Shown: positions 1 to 6,691 of the stretch, one piece after another | Layout: every line of letters begins with the position of its first letter | How positions within the stretch are numbered: position 1 is the stretch's first letter | NCBI GenBank assembly: GCA_934462825.1 | Contig: CAKSIP010000033.1 | Span: 1 to 18,050 of the forward strand | Direction: 5' to 3' | DNA length: 18,050 nucleotides | DNA from: an uncultured Eubacteriales bacterium | GTDB lineage: Bacteria > Bacillota > Clostridia > Oscillospirales > CAG-272 | Program-made: the position numbers and the translations under genes | Notes under the pieces: model-generated | The model's input: only the letters and a program-made list of their open reading frames with translations | Databases searched by the model: none | What the model was told of the DNA's origin: nothing

Positions 1-87
1 GTCCCGTATGTGCAAAAGACTCCGGTTCTGATGGAGACAAGACAGGGCGTGGCAATCCGGTATGTGAACGGGGAACAGACAGCGTAA
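1..87 (+). CDS. C-terminal fragment of an unrecognised protein
   Basis: The first frame is open from the window edge to a TAA at 85-87 and gives 28 residues ending RYVNGEQTA. I do not recognise the family, and the fragment is too short to show a fold. After the TAA the same frame starts again with GTG and runs 19 codons to a TGA at 145-147, which is probably chance. The gene converges on the minus-strand tRNA. No T-rich terminator for this direction is visible before the tRNA terminators. The upstream sequence is needed to identify it. Confidence 0.5.
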   Translation, partial: VPYVQKTPVLMETRQGVAIRYVNGEQTA

Positions 88-150
88 GTGAGAGTGGAGC
101 GCACCGAACTATACCAACACAGTGAAACGCCGATTCTCACCGCTTGATCC

Positions 151-183
151 AAAAGAAAAAGCCGTGCGGAGAACCTGCACGGC
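151..183 (-). terminator. Second intrinsic terminator downstream of tRNA-Pro
   Basis: On the minus strand, GCCGTGC pairs with GCACGGC (161-183 in window coordinates). It is followed by a T-rich run, the complement of the A-rich 151-160. It lies about 80 nt beyond the tRNA 3' end and backs up the terminator at 209-262. Confidence 0.75.
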
Positions 184-208
184 AACAATAAAAAACAGTA
201 TTTCAGGC

Positions 209-262
209 AAAAAACAATCGAGTGTCCATACCAAACCCTCAGATCTGTTATGAACACTCGAT
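209..262 (-). terminator. Intrinsic terminator immediately after tRNA-Pro
   Basis: The arms 217-230 and 249-262 form a 14-bp stem. Its only non-Watson-Crick position is G-U in minus-strand RNA but A-C in plus-strand RNA, which supports the minus direction. A T-run (complement of 209-216) follows the stem on that strand. It begins 1 nt after the encoded CCA end of the tRNA. Confidence 0.8.
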
Positions 263-263
263 A

Positions 264-340
264 TGGTCGGAGTGACTGGATTCGAACCAGCGGCCTCTTG
301 GTCCCGAACCAAGCGCACTACCAAACTGTGCCACACCCCG
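264..340 (-). tRNA. tRNA-Pro(CGG): tRNA-Pro (anticodon CGG)
   Basis: The minus strand folds into a full 77-nt cloverleaf. The acceptor stem pairs CGGGGTG with CACTCCG (one G-U). The D-arm is GCAC/GTGC with a GG-containing loop. The anticodon stem is CTTGG/CCAAG around the loop TTCGGGA, so the anticodon is CGG, reading the proline codon CCG. The T-arm is GCTGG-TTCGAAT-CCAGT. The 3' ACCA is encoded in the DNA. It has its own promoter about 10 nt upstream of the mature 5' end and two terminators, so it looks like a single-gene transcription unit. Confidence 0.97.
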
Positions 341-356
341 CAATTCAACATTGGGT

Positions 357-385
357 ATTATAGCACACTTTGGTGTGCTTGTCAA
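357..385 (-). promoter_or_regulatory. Consensus promoter of tRNA-Pro with a dyad in its spacer
   Basis: On the minus strand a perfect TTGACA (380-385) and a perfect TATAAT (357-362) are 17 bp apart. The predicted start is near 350, about 10 nt before the tRNA. The spacer is almost wholly occupied by an inverted repeat, AGCACAC-4 nt-GTGTGCT (362-379). That is unusual for a constitutive tRNA promoter. Confidence 0.9.
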
Positions 386-447
386 TTCTTTTTTTGCTTT
401 TTTTCGATTTTTTGCAAAAAATAAATCAAAGAATTCCAAGGGATTCC

Positions 448-486
448 AAAGGAATGCAACGGGCAAAATCGCCGTTGCATTCCTTT
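448..486 (+). terminator. 15-bp perfect hairpin followed by T-rich sequence
   Basis: 448-462 (AAAGGAATGCAACGG) pairs perfectly with 472-486 around a 9-nt loop. On the plus strand it is followed by a long T-rich tract (to about 510), as in an intrinsic terminator. No plus-strand gene lies just upstream. It may instead end the minus-strand dehydrogenase transcript, although the T content on that side is weaker. Confidence 0.55.
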
Positions 487-510
487 TTCCTTTTTCTTTT
501 TTCCTTTTAT

Positions 511-545
511 CTTTACGCTTTACGCCTTACGCCTTACGCCTTACG
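511..545. repeat. Five tandem copies of a 7-bp unit (CYTTACG)
   Basis: Positions 511-517 and 518-524 read CTTTACG, and 525-531, 532-538 and 539-545 read CCTTACG. The array is intergenic, between the end of the minus-strand dehydrogenase gene and the tRNA promoter. A 7-bp unit is out of frame with codons, and short arrays like this can vary in copy number. Confidence 0.85.
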
Positions 546-581
546 CTTTTTCTGCGCGCCTATCCTTTCCCTCTGTTTGAG

Positions 582-1580
582 TTAAACTTCCTTCGCTGCG
601 GCGGAGCCTTGGGATTCGCAAGGCAAATCCACGCGGGAACGAATTTCTCCGGCAAAAAAGGCGTTGATGTTTTTCACAATCTCGCAAAGGCACCGTTCCC
701 TGGCTTCATAGGCTCCCCAAGCCATGTGAGGCGTCAGACAAACATTGGCGCGATCCTTAATCCGATAGAAGGGGTGTTCTTTGCCAAACGGCTCTACCGA
801 ATACACGTCGGAACCAAGCCCTCCGAGCCGTCCGGCTTCTATGGCCTCCGCCAAAGCCTGCTCATCGGTCACAGCGCCGCGCGCCGCATTGACAAGTACC
901 GCCCCCGGCTTCATCTGCGCAATGCGCTCCCGATTGACGATGCCGCGTGTGGCATCGGTCAGCGGCGTATGTATGGTGAGAACATCCGACTGACGAAACA
1001 GGCTCTCTATATCGACGCATGCCGGATCTTGCGTCTCGTCCGGGTGGCGGCGCGTGTAAATCACGCGACAGCCCAAAGCGCGCGCCACTTCCCCGACTTG
1101 GCGGCCAATATGGCCGTAGCCGAGAATGCCCCAGGTTTGCCCCATCAGCTCATGATAAACCGGCGTCAGGCTGTTTGGCACGCCGGACGCCGTATAACGT
1201 CCGCTTCTGACGGTTTCGGTATGCTCCGGCAAGTGACAGACAAGGGAAAGGACGGTGGCGACCGTAATCTGCGTCACGCTGAACGTCGAATAGCCTTTGA
1301 CATTGCAAACGGCAATGCCATGCCGTCTGCAATAAGCCACATCAATATTATCATAGCCGGTAGCGGCCACACAAATGAGGCGCAAATTTGGAGCCGCCGC
1401 AAGATTTTGCGCATGGAGCTTGACCTTGTTGATGACGACAACATCGCTGTTTTGCAGGCGATCGGCCACGTCTTCGGGCGCAGTATTGGCATAAATTTCG
1501 GTTTTTCCCACCGTGGAAAGGGGGGACAGATCCAAATCCTCTCCCAAGGTGGCGCTGTCAAGCACCGTAATGGTTCTCAT
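582..1580 (-). CDS. D-isomer 2-hydroxyacid dehydrogenase (hydroxypyruvate/glycerate dehydrogenase-like)
   Basis: This is a 332-residue NAD(P)-dependent dehydrogenase of the D-2-hydroxyacid family, which reduces 2-keto acids such as hydroxypyruvate or glyoxylate to D-hydroxy acids. The Rossmann motif is GYGHIG at 154-159. The family catalytic triad is visible: Arg234 in NAARG, Glu263 in SVEP and His285 in TPHMAWG. Length is normal. The start is placed at 1578-1580 because AAGGGAG lies at the correct distance. The frame stays open upstream to a GTG at 1728-1730 that overlaps the flavodiiron stop, but that 50-residue extension looks non-coding. The flavodiiron gene lies 146 nt upstream on the same strand with no convincing promoter between, so cotranscription is likely. 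The substrate cannot be fixed from sequence; glycerate dehydrogenase is the best guess. Confidence 0.88.
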   Translation of the reverse strand: MRTITVLDSATLGEDLDLSPLSTVGKTEIYANTAPEDVADRLQNSDVVVINKVKLHAQNLAAAPNLRLICVAATGYDNIDVAYCRRHGIAVCNVKGYSTFSVTQITVATVLSLVCHLPEHTETVRSGRYTASGVPNSLTPVYHELMGQTWGILGYGHIGRQVGEVARALGCRVIYTRRHPDETQDPACVDIESLFRQSDVLTIHTPLTDATRGIVNRERIAQMKPGAVLVNAARGAVTDEQALAEAIEAGRLGGLGSDVYSVEPFGKEHPFYRIKDRANVCLTPHMAWGAYEARERCLCEIVKNINAFFAGEIRSRVDLPCESQGSAAAKEV

Positions 1581-1726
1581 AAATAACTCCCTTCTGCCGC
1601 GAATAGCAGCACCGTGCGTTGCATTTTCGTTCGCCGCATTTTCGGCCAAGAGCCGCCCGGAAATTTTCCCGGTATGTTTTGTGACTTCCCCGCTCTTGCG
1701 CTTAAAGCCGGCGGCCGGACGATTTT

Positions 1727-3517
1727 TCACGCAATCGGTTCAAAGTCTGCTGCGCCGTGTTTGCAAAGAGGACAAATGAAGTCCTCCGGCAAGGTTTCTC
1801 CTTCGTACACGTAGCCGCAGATCTTGCAGACAAAGCCTTTTTTGCCCTCGGTGTGCGGCGCGGGCTTAACATGCTGGTGATAGTAGGCATAGCTCATGCT
1901 TTCCGCCTCGCTCATGACGCGCGCTTCGGTTACGTCGCAAACAAACATTCCATGCGTGCCGAGATCCACATAGTCCATCACTTTCAGCGAGAACATCGCG
2001 TTAATATATTTTGGAAGGATGGCCAAGCCGTTATCCGAACGAATTGGCGTACAATCGGCGAACTTATCGACAGCTCGTCCGCTTTGGAAGCCGAAAATTT
2101 CAAAGACGCGGAAGGGGGCATCCACCGACAGGCAGTTGACATTCATCATGCCGGTTTGCTTGATGACATGGTGAGAATAGTTGGCTTTGTTGATCGTGAC
2201 GGACACGCGGTTCGGGTGATCGCTGACTTGTGTAACCGTATTGACAATCAAGCCGTTATCCTTTTGCCCGTCGTTGGAGGTAACCACATACACGCCGTAG
2301 CCAATGCGGGCAAGAGCGCGCCAATCGTTTTTATCGGCCATGCTGGATGACTGTGCCATATAAACCTGGCAAAGCTCGTCGGCCATGGCTCCGATTTGAA
2401 CGCGATTTTGCTCATTGAGTGCCGATTTGATGGAAACGGTTGTATCGGTAAAGGTGATGTTTTTCGATTTTTCCAGCATGCCGCGCATAATTTTAGCGGC
2501 CAGCGGTGCCCAGGATCCGTTTTCCATCAGCGCCACGGTGCGGTTTTGGTAGTTGCGCTCGGTCAAATGGTCGATAAATTGGCGCATGAACGGAAAGATT
2601 TCCGCATTATACGTAGTGGTGGCGAGAACCAATTTGCTGTAACGGAAGGCATCCTCAACGGCTTCCGCCATATCACAGCGGGCAAGATCCTGCACTTCGA
2701 CGCGCGGAGCGCCGCGCTTGCGCAGCTCCTCGGCCAGCAGCTCCACCGCCGCTTTGGTGTGTCCATAGACGGAGGTATACGCAATCAAAATCCCTTCCGT
2801 TTCCGGCGTATAGGATGACCACGTGTTATAAAGTCCCAGGTAATAGCCGAGGTTTTCCTGCAAAACCGGGCCATGGAGCGGGCAGATCGTTTGGATGGGC
2901 AGGTTGGCCGCTTTTTTCAGCAGGGCCTGCACCTGTGCGCCGTACTTTCCGACAATGCCAAAATAATACCGCCGTGCCTCGCAGGCCCAATCCTCCGTGA
3001 CATCCAATGCGCCGAATTTGCCGAAAGCATCGGCCGAAAAAAGCACACCGGTGGTCGAATCGAAGGTTAGCATGACCTCCGGCCAATGCACCATGGGGGC
3101 GAACAGGAAAGACAACTGATGCTGTCCCAGGGACAACGTCTCGCCGTCACTGACAACTTTTGTGTTTTTGGCCAAATCCTTTCCGAAGAAATTATTCATC
3201 ATAGCAAAAGCTTTGGCGTTGGAAACCAGGGTGGTTTCGGGATAAACACGCAAGAATTGTTCGATATTGGCCGAGTGATCCGGTTCCATATGCTGAATGA
3301 TCAGATAATCGGGTTTTCTTGTACCAAGGCAATGCGCGACATTGTCCAACCACTCATGCGTAAAACGGCGATCCACCGTGTCCAAAACGGCAATTTTTTG
3401 ATCCATCAGGACGTAGGAATTATACGCCATTCCGCCAGGTACCTTGTACTGCCCTTCAAACAGGTCGATTTCATGATCGTTGACACCAATATAGTGAATA
3501 TCCACAGGTAAATTCAT
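1727..3517 (-). CDS. fprA: Flavodiiron protein fused to flavin reductase and rubredoxin (FprA-Hrb fusion)
   Basis: This 596-residue cytoplasmic enzyme is predicted to reduce O2 to water, or NO to N2O. Residues 1-245 are the metallo-beta-lactamase-like diiron core with ligands His76-x-Glu78-x-Asp80-His81, His144, Asp163 and His215. Residues 243-390 are a flavodoxin domain with the FMN loop YTSVYGHT. Residues 396-545 resemble the FMN-binding flavin reductase family. Residues 560-596 are a rubredoxin with CKICGY (Cys564/567) and CPLC (Cys582/585). In Moorella thermoacetica the last two modules form a separate protein, Hrb, that passes NADH electrons to FprA. Here all four are on one chain, so the enzyme may be self-sufficient with NAD(P)H (inference). 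The ATG at 3515-3517 follows TAAGGAGG with 7-nt spacing. A strong promoter lies just upstream and the dehydrogenase gene follows. Confidence 0.95.
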   Translation of the reverse strand: MNLPVDIHYIGVNDHEIDLFEGQYKVPGGMAYNSYVLMDQKIAVLDTVDRRFTHEWLDNVAHCLGTRKPDYLIIQHMEPDHSANIEQFLRVYPETTLVSNAKAFAMMNNFFGKDLAKNTKVVSDGETLSLGQHQLSFLFAPMVHWPEVMLTFDSTTGVLFSADAFGKFGALDVTEDWACEARRYYFGIVGKYGAQVQALLKKAANLPIQTICPLHGPVLQENLGYYLGLYNTWSSYTPETEGILIAYTSVYGHTKAAVELLAEELRKRGAPRVEVQDLARCDMAEAVEDAFRYSKLVLATTTYNAEIFPFMRQFIDHLTERNYQNRTVALMENGSWAPLAAKIMRGMLEKSKNITFTDTTVSIKSALNEQNRVQIGAMADELCQVYMAQSSSMADKNDWRALARIGYGVYVVTSNDGQKDNGLIVNTVTQVSDHPNRVSVTINKANYSHHVIKQTGMMNVNCLSVDAPFRVFEIFGFQSGRAVDKFADCTPIRSDNGLAILPKYINAMFSLKVMDYVDLGTHGMFVCDVTEARVMSEAESMSYAYYHQHVKPAPHTEGKKGFVCKICGYVYEGETLPEDFICPLCKHGAADFEPIA

Positions 3518-3545
3518 GTTTATGCCTCCTTATTTTTCTGCTTTC

Positions 3546-3574
3546 AGTATACCACATTTGTGAAGAAATAACAA
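3546..3574 (-). promoter_or_regulatory. Promoter of the flavodiiron gene
   Basis: On the minus strand, TTGTTA (3569-3574) and TATACT (3546-3551) are separated by 17 bp, with an extended -10 TG one base before the -10. Predicted transcription starts near 3539, giving a leader of about 22 nt that carries the TAAGGAGG ribosome site. Confidence 0.85.
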
Positions 3575-3597
3575 GTCCTTTTTGGCGCATCAAGCCT

Positions 3598-3632
3598 CAA
3601 AAAAAGAGAGAGTTTATCGCTAAACCCTCTCT
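3598..3632 (-). terminator. Intrinsic terminator of the rubrerythrin gene
   Basis: The 12-bp arms 3605-3616 and 3621-3632 flank a 4-nt loop. The one imperfect pair is G-U in minus-strand RNA. Seven T residues (complement of about 3598-3604) follow on the minus strand. It lies 23 nt after the rubrerythrin stop and upstream of the flavodiiron promoter, separating the two units. Confidence 0.88.
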
Positions 3633-3655
3633 CTAAAAGCCACTGTTTTATGAAA

Positions 3656-4204
3656 TTATTTGCCGAAATATCTCTTAAGCAAGCCTGCAAAAGCACGGCC
3701 GTGACGGGCTTCGTCCTTTGCCATTTCATGAACCGTGTCATGAATTGCATCCAAATTGTTCTGCTTTGCCATTTTTGCCAGCTCAAACTTTCCGGCTGTA
3801 GCTCCGTTTTCGGCTTCTACTCTGACCTTCAAATTCTTCTCTGTGGAATCAGACACACATTCGCCAAGCAGTTCGGCAAATTTGGCGGCATGCTCTGCTT
3901 CTTCAAAGGCAGCGGTTTTCCAATATTCCGCGATTTCGGGGTAGCCCTCGCGTGCGGCTACACGGGACATAGCCAAATACATGCCTACTTCGGTGCATTC
4001 TCCGTTGAAGTTGGCACGCAGGCCTTCAATAATCTCTGCCGGAGCATCCTTAGCAATGCCGACCACATGCTCTGTCGCCCATGTCATGGCATCTTCTTTT
4101 ATCTCAACAAATTTGTCACCGGGGGCCTTGCAAAGAGGGCATTTTTCCGGACGAGTTTCCGATTCAACAATTTCACCGCAAACGGTACATCTCCATTTTT
4201 TCAT
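3656..4204 (-). CDS. rbr: Reverse rubrerythrin (N-terminal rubredoxin, C-terminal diiron ferritin-like domain)
   Basis: This 182-residue cytoplasmic peroxide-scavenging protein is typical of anaerobic Clostridia, in which the rubredoxin domain precedes the diiron domain. The rubredoxin site is Cys6-x2-Cys9 and Cys22-x2-Cys25. The four-helix ferritin-like domain follows from about residue 45. Its ligand motifs are NGECTEVG (Glu69, Glu72), EEAEH (to His105) and KDEARH (Glu165, His168). It reduces H2O2 to water with electrons from NAD(P)H through rubredoxin-type carriers. The start is the ATG at 4202-4204 behind AAGGAGG; the frame is open further upstream, but that would run through its own promoter. 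The leader of about 75 nt contains two dyads. The Crp/Fnr-type gene diverges from it, and the flavodiiron gene lies downstream as a separate unit. Confidence 0.95.
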   Translation of the reverse strand: MKKWRCTVCGEIVESETRPEKCPLCKAPGDKFVEIKEDAMTWATEHVVGIAKDAPAEIIEGLRANFNGECTEVGMYLAMSRVAAREGYPEIAEYWKTAAFEEAEHAAKFAELLGECVSDSTEKNLKVRVEAENGATAGKFELAKMAKQNNLDAIHDTVHEMAKDEARHGRAFAGLLKRYFGK

Positions 4205-4225
4205 TTCGATAATCCTCCTTTTTAC

Positions 4226-4276
4226 CGGCAGGCTTTCTGCCGCTTTGTTTGCTGTTCTTCCGGGAAGTACACTTCC
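4226..4276 (-). promoter_or_regulatory. Two dyads in the rubrerythrin leader
   Basis: GGAAGT-2 nt-ACTTCC (4263-4276) lies about 3-16 nt after the predicted start, a classic place for a repressor operator. CGGCAG-5 nt-CTGCCG (4226-4242) forms a hairpin just before the ribosome site. Neither matches the PerR box or the CRP/FNR half-sites I know, so the cognate factor is unknown. Confidence 0.5.
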
Positions 4277-4285
4277 TTTGTCCTT

Positions 4286-4314
4286 ATTATATTCAATTTT
4301 TTCTCTCTTGTCAA
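4286..4314 (-). promoter_or_regulatory. Perfect consensus promoter of rubrerythrin
   Basis: On the minus strand, TTGACA (4309-4314) and TATAAT (4286-4291) are separated by exactly 17 bp. A perfect consensus implies very strong expression unless it is repressed. Confidence 0.93.
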
Positions 4315-4356
4315 TCATTTTCCCGCAATTTTGCCTGAGGGAATCGTGAAAATTTC

Positions 4357-4385
4357 TTGTCAAAGCGAAGAAAAACGTGTATAAT
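4357..4385 (+). promoter_or_regulatory. Promoter of the Crp/Fnr-type regulator gene
   Basis: TTGTCA (4357-4362) and TATAAT (4380-4385) are separated by 17 bp. Its -35 box is about 43 bp from that of the divergent rubrerythrin promoter, so a protein bound between them could act on both. Confidence 0.88.
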
Positions 4386-4428
4386 AAAAAAGGATTTCCC
4401 GACTGCCGCAACGAAAGGAGTCACCTTT

Positions 4429-5091
4429 ATGTACGAAGAAATTCTCAACGACACGTCATACCGGGCCATGCTTTCGGCCTGTCCGCTTTTTTGCGGGCTT
4501 GAGGAGCCTGCTCTGCAAAGCGCTCTGTCCTTTTTTGAAGCTTCGTTGAATCCGTATAAGAAGGGGGATTTTCTTCAAGAAATCCTCTCCCCCTTTCGCC
4601 ATTTTGGGCTTGTTTTGGAAGGCACGGTGCAGGTTTATGCCGATGATGTTACCGGCACGCCGATCATCATGGCGAATGTCAGTGCGGGCGAAACCTTTGG
4701 AGAATCGCTTTGCTTTTTAGAAGAAGAATCGCCTGTATATATCCGTGCTACAGCCAGCGCAACCGTGCTTATGCTTTCAACCGGAAATCTGCATCGCCAA
4801 CCGGACAACCCTCTGTCCCTGCGTTTTACCAAAATGCTGGCGCAACGGACTTTGACAATGAATGACCGTATTCAGGTGCTATCCAAACGCACCCTGCGAG
4901 AGAAGGTACTGACGCTACTCAATCAATACTGCACCCGGTTTGGTCATCGGGGCTTCACGCTTCCCATGGGGCGCGCCGACATGGCCGTATATCTCGGAAC
5001 CGATCGCGCTGCGCTGTCCAGAGAGCTTTCCCGCATGCAAAAAGAAGGACTGATTTCGTTCCGAAAAAATTATTTTTTACTAAAAATATAG
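4429..5091 (+). CDS. Crp/Fnr-family transcriptional regulator
   Basis: This 220-residue regulator has an N-terminal cyclic-nucleotide-binding-like beta-barrel (about 15-125, with GDFLQ, LEGTVQVY and GETFGES) and a C-terminal winged helix-turn-helix (about 150-220). The predicted recognition helix is near TDRAALSRELSRM (191-203). The start at 4429-4431 follows GAAAGGAG. Cysteines occur at 18, 22, 95 and 168. They do not match the four-Cys pattern of E. coli FNR, so an Fe-S sensor is not supported, although redox-active thiols are possible. It diverges from the rubrerythrin gene and adjoins the oxygen-defence genes, so control of that set or of itself is a reasonable inference. The ligand is unknown. 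Confidence 0.9.
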   Translation: MYEEILNDTSYRAMLSACPLFCGLEEPALQSALSFFEASLNPYKKGDFLQEILSPFRHFGLVLEGTVQVYADDVTGTPIIMANVSAGETFGESLCFLEEESPVYIRATASATVLMLSTGNLHRQPDNPLSLRFTKMLAQRTLTMNDRIQVLSKRTLREKVLTLLNQYCTRFGHRGFTLPMGRADMAVYLGTDRAALSRELSRMQKEGLISFRKNYFLLKI

Positions 5092-5100
5092 CTTCCCCTT

Positions 5101-5194
5101 GGTTGCGTTCGCAACCCAAATGTTGGCTTTTTCAACGCAATCAAGACAAAAAGCATCCCCTTGTCTGAAAAAAGCAGACAAGGGCAAAAGCCAA
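5101..5194. repeat. Nested hairpins after the Crp/Fnr-type gene
   Basis: Three stems are visible. GGTTGC/GCAACC (5101-5116) comes first. An outer 9-bp pair is TTGGCTTTT (5123-5131) with AAAAGCCAA (5186-5194). An inner perfect 10-bp hairpin is CCCTTGTCTG/CAGACAAGGG (5158-5184). No long T-run follows on the plus strand, so this is not a textbook terminator, but it probably ends the regulator transcript or forms a structured 3' region. The rest of the 5092-5329 gap holds AT-rich sequence and the next promoter. Confidence 0.55.
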
Positions 5195-5265
5195 AAGAGA
5201 TTTCTCTATTATGACGAGATAACGAAAAGTTTTTGTTAAATTTCATCGCTTTTTCCGTTTTTCTC

Positions 5266-5294
5266 TTGACTTTTCCGTTGGGGTATGCTACATT
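5266..5294 (+). promoter_or_regulatory. Promoter of the GH109-like gene
   Basis: TTGACT (5266-5271) and TACATT (5289-5294) are separated by 17 bp, with an extended -10 TGC directly before the -10. The leader is about 30 nt and carries TAAGGAG (5314-5320). Confidence 0.82.
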
Positions 5295-5329
5295 ATTATC
5301 GACATATTTTTTCTAAGGAGAAAAAGAAA

Positions 5330-6577
5330 ATGGATAAGTTAAATGTGGCCGTTGTCGGCCTCGGCGGTCGCGGTCGCGGTCTACTGAAAACCTGCCTGCG
5401 CTTCATCAAGGACATCCATATCATTGCTTTGTGCGATTTGCAGGAAGACAGAGTGGCTATGGGCGTTCAGCTCTGCAAGGAAATCGGTGAATATGAGCCG
5501 ATGTATGCGGGCACGGAATACAAAAAAATTCTTGAAATGCCCGAAGTAGATTGTCTGATTGTCCCCACCTCTTGGGATACACACATCCAAATCTGTATCG
5601 ACGCTATGAATGCCGGCAAGTACGTTGCCTCTGAAGTCGGCGGCTCCTATACCATTGAGCAGTGCTTTGACCTGGTCAAAACGTATGAGCGCACGGGCGT
5701 TCCGGTCATGCTGCTGGAAAACTGCTGCTACGGCAAAAATGAAATGCTGATTCTCAACATGGTCAAAAAGGGACTGTTTGGAGAGCTTCTCCACTGCGCG
5801 GGCGGCTACCATCACGATCTGCGCGACGAAGTAGCGCTCGGCCATGTAGACGGTCATTATCGTTTGGACAACTACATGCACCGCAACGGTGAGCTGTACC
5901 CGACGCACGAGCTTGGCCCGATGGCAAAATATCTGAACATCAACCGCGGCAACCGCATGATCGCTTTGACTTCCATGGCGTCCAAGAGCGGTTCCGTCAA
6001 TGAATGGATCAAAAAGAATCGCGGCGAAGATTTTGAAAACGCCAACTATCATTTCGCTATGGGCGATATTGTCACCACCTGCATCAAGTGCGCTCACGGT
6101 GAAACCATCGTTCTGACGCATGACACCACCATTCCGAGAGCTTATTCCCGCGGCAATGTCGTGCAGGGCACGCGCGGAACCTGGTCGGAAGATTGCGGCG
6201 GTATTCTGATTGACGGTATGCTGGAAGGCCCGTCCTATGATCATCGCTTCATCCCTGTGGCGGAGTTCTACAAGGAACATATGCACCCGCTGTGGCAGGA
6301 ATACATTGCCGGCGGCGTTGTCGGCGGTCACGACGGCATGGACTATCTGTGCCTGAACGCATTCTTTGACGCAGTTCGCAACCACACAGAGGTTCCGATT
6401 GACGCGTACGACATGGCTTCCTGGATGGCAATTACCTGTCTGTCCGAAGATTCCATCGCTATGGGTAGCATGCCTGTGGCGATTCCCGATTTCACATTCG
6501 GAAAGTGGATCAAGCCTCGTCCGTATGTCAGCAAATACTGCCTTGAGGAAGTTTGCTGGGATTGCTTTAATAAATAA
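5330..6577 (+). CDS. Gfo/Idh/MocA-family NAD-dependent protein, GH109-like
   Basis: This 415-residue protein has an N-terminal dinucleotide-binding fold (GLGGRGRG at 10-17) and a C-terminal Gfo/Idh/MocA domain. Several stretches resemble glycoside hydrolase family 109, the NAD-dependent alpha-N-acetylgalactosaminidases: YHHD (160-163), ELYPTHELGP (188-197), LNINRGNR (202-209) and GGHDGMDYL (332-340). From memory of the Elizabethkingia GH109 enzyme, the conserved Tyr-x-His and Tyr-x2-His pairs correspond to Tyr160/His162 and Tyr190/His193 here. There is no signal peptide, so it should be cytoplasmic and act on imported oligosaccharide or a sugar derivative. The start follows TAAGGAG; an upstream in-frame start would lie inside the promoter. 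It is monocistronic, with a strong terminator. A different sugar oxidoreductase activity is possible. Confidence 0.85.
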   Translation: MDKLNVAVVGLGGRGRGLLKTCLRFIKDIHIIALCDLQEDRVAMGVQLCKEIGEYEPMYAGTEYKKILEMPEVDCLIVPTSWDTHIQICIDAMNAGKYVASEVGGSYTIEQCFDLVKTYERTGVPVMLLENCCYGKNEMLILNMVKKGLFGELLHCAGGYHHDLRDEVALGHVDGHYRLDNYMHRNGELYPTHELGPMAKYLNINRGNRMIALTSMASKSGSVNEWIKKNRGEDFENANYHFAMGDIVTTCIKCAHGETIVLTHDTTIPRAYSRGNVVQGTRGTWSEDCGGILIDGMLEGPSYDHRFIPVAEFYKEHMHPLWQEYIAGGVVGGHDGMDYLCLNAFFDAVRNHTEVPIDAYDMASWMAITCLSEDSIAMGSMPVAIPDFTFGKWIKPRPYVSKYCLEEVCWDCFNK

Positions 6578-6590
6578 GATATTCTTTATC

Positions 6591-6635
6591 AAAGAGCCGC
6601 TGAGAACATTCTCAGCGGCTCTTTGGTTTTCATTT
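6591..6635 (+). terminator. Intrinsic terminator of the GH109-like gene
   Basis: 6591-6605 pairs perfectly with 6610-6624 (core GAGCCGCTGAG/CTCAGCGGCTC), followed by GGTTTTCATTT on the plus strand. It starts 14 nt after the stop codon. Confidence 0.92.
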
Positions 6636-6691
6636 ATGTTTTATGTTTCATTTTCATCGTTGTCTTCACGATGCGGAAAGAGTCTGTCTGA

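Noticed and set aside
1..340. Possible integrative-element attachment site at the 3' end of tRNA-Pro
   Set aside because: No second copy of the tRNA 3' end is visible in the window, no integrase is present, and the inverted repeat there is better explained as a terminator.
511..545. CRISPR array
   Set aside because: The 7-bp units are directly adjacent with no spacers, so this is a simple tandem repeat.
351..1586. Plus-strand open frame of 411 codons opposite the hydroxyacid dehydrogenase
   Set aside because: The minus strand encodes a clear dehydrogenase with catalytic residues and a ribosome site. The plus frame has no recognisable family and begins within the tRNA promoter.
1581..1730. 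50-residue N-terminal extension of the dehydrogenase starting at a GTG overlapping the flavodiiron stop
   Set aside because: The overlap resembles translational coupling, but the extension looks like intergenic sequence. The ATG at 1578-1580 has AAGGGAG and matches the usual family start.
4429..5091. FNR-type Fe-S oxygen sensor
   Set aside because: The cysteine spacing (18, 22, 95, 168) does not match the known four-cysteine FNR arrangement, so only the general Crp/Fnr family is claimed.
5381..6592. Minus-strand open frame of about 400 codons opposite the GH109-like gene
   Set aside because: It is a shadow of the real gene, with no ribosome site or family motif, and it starts inside the terminator region.
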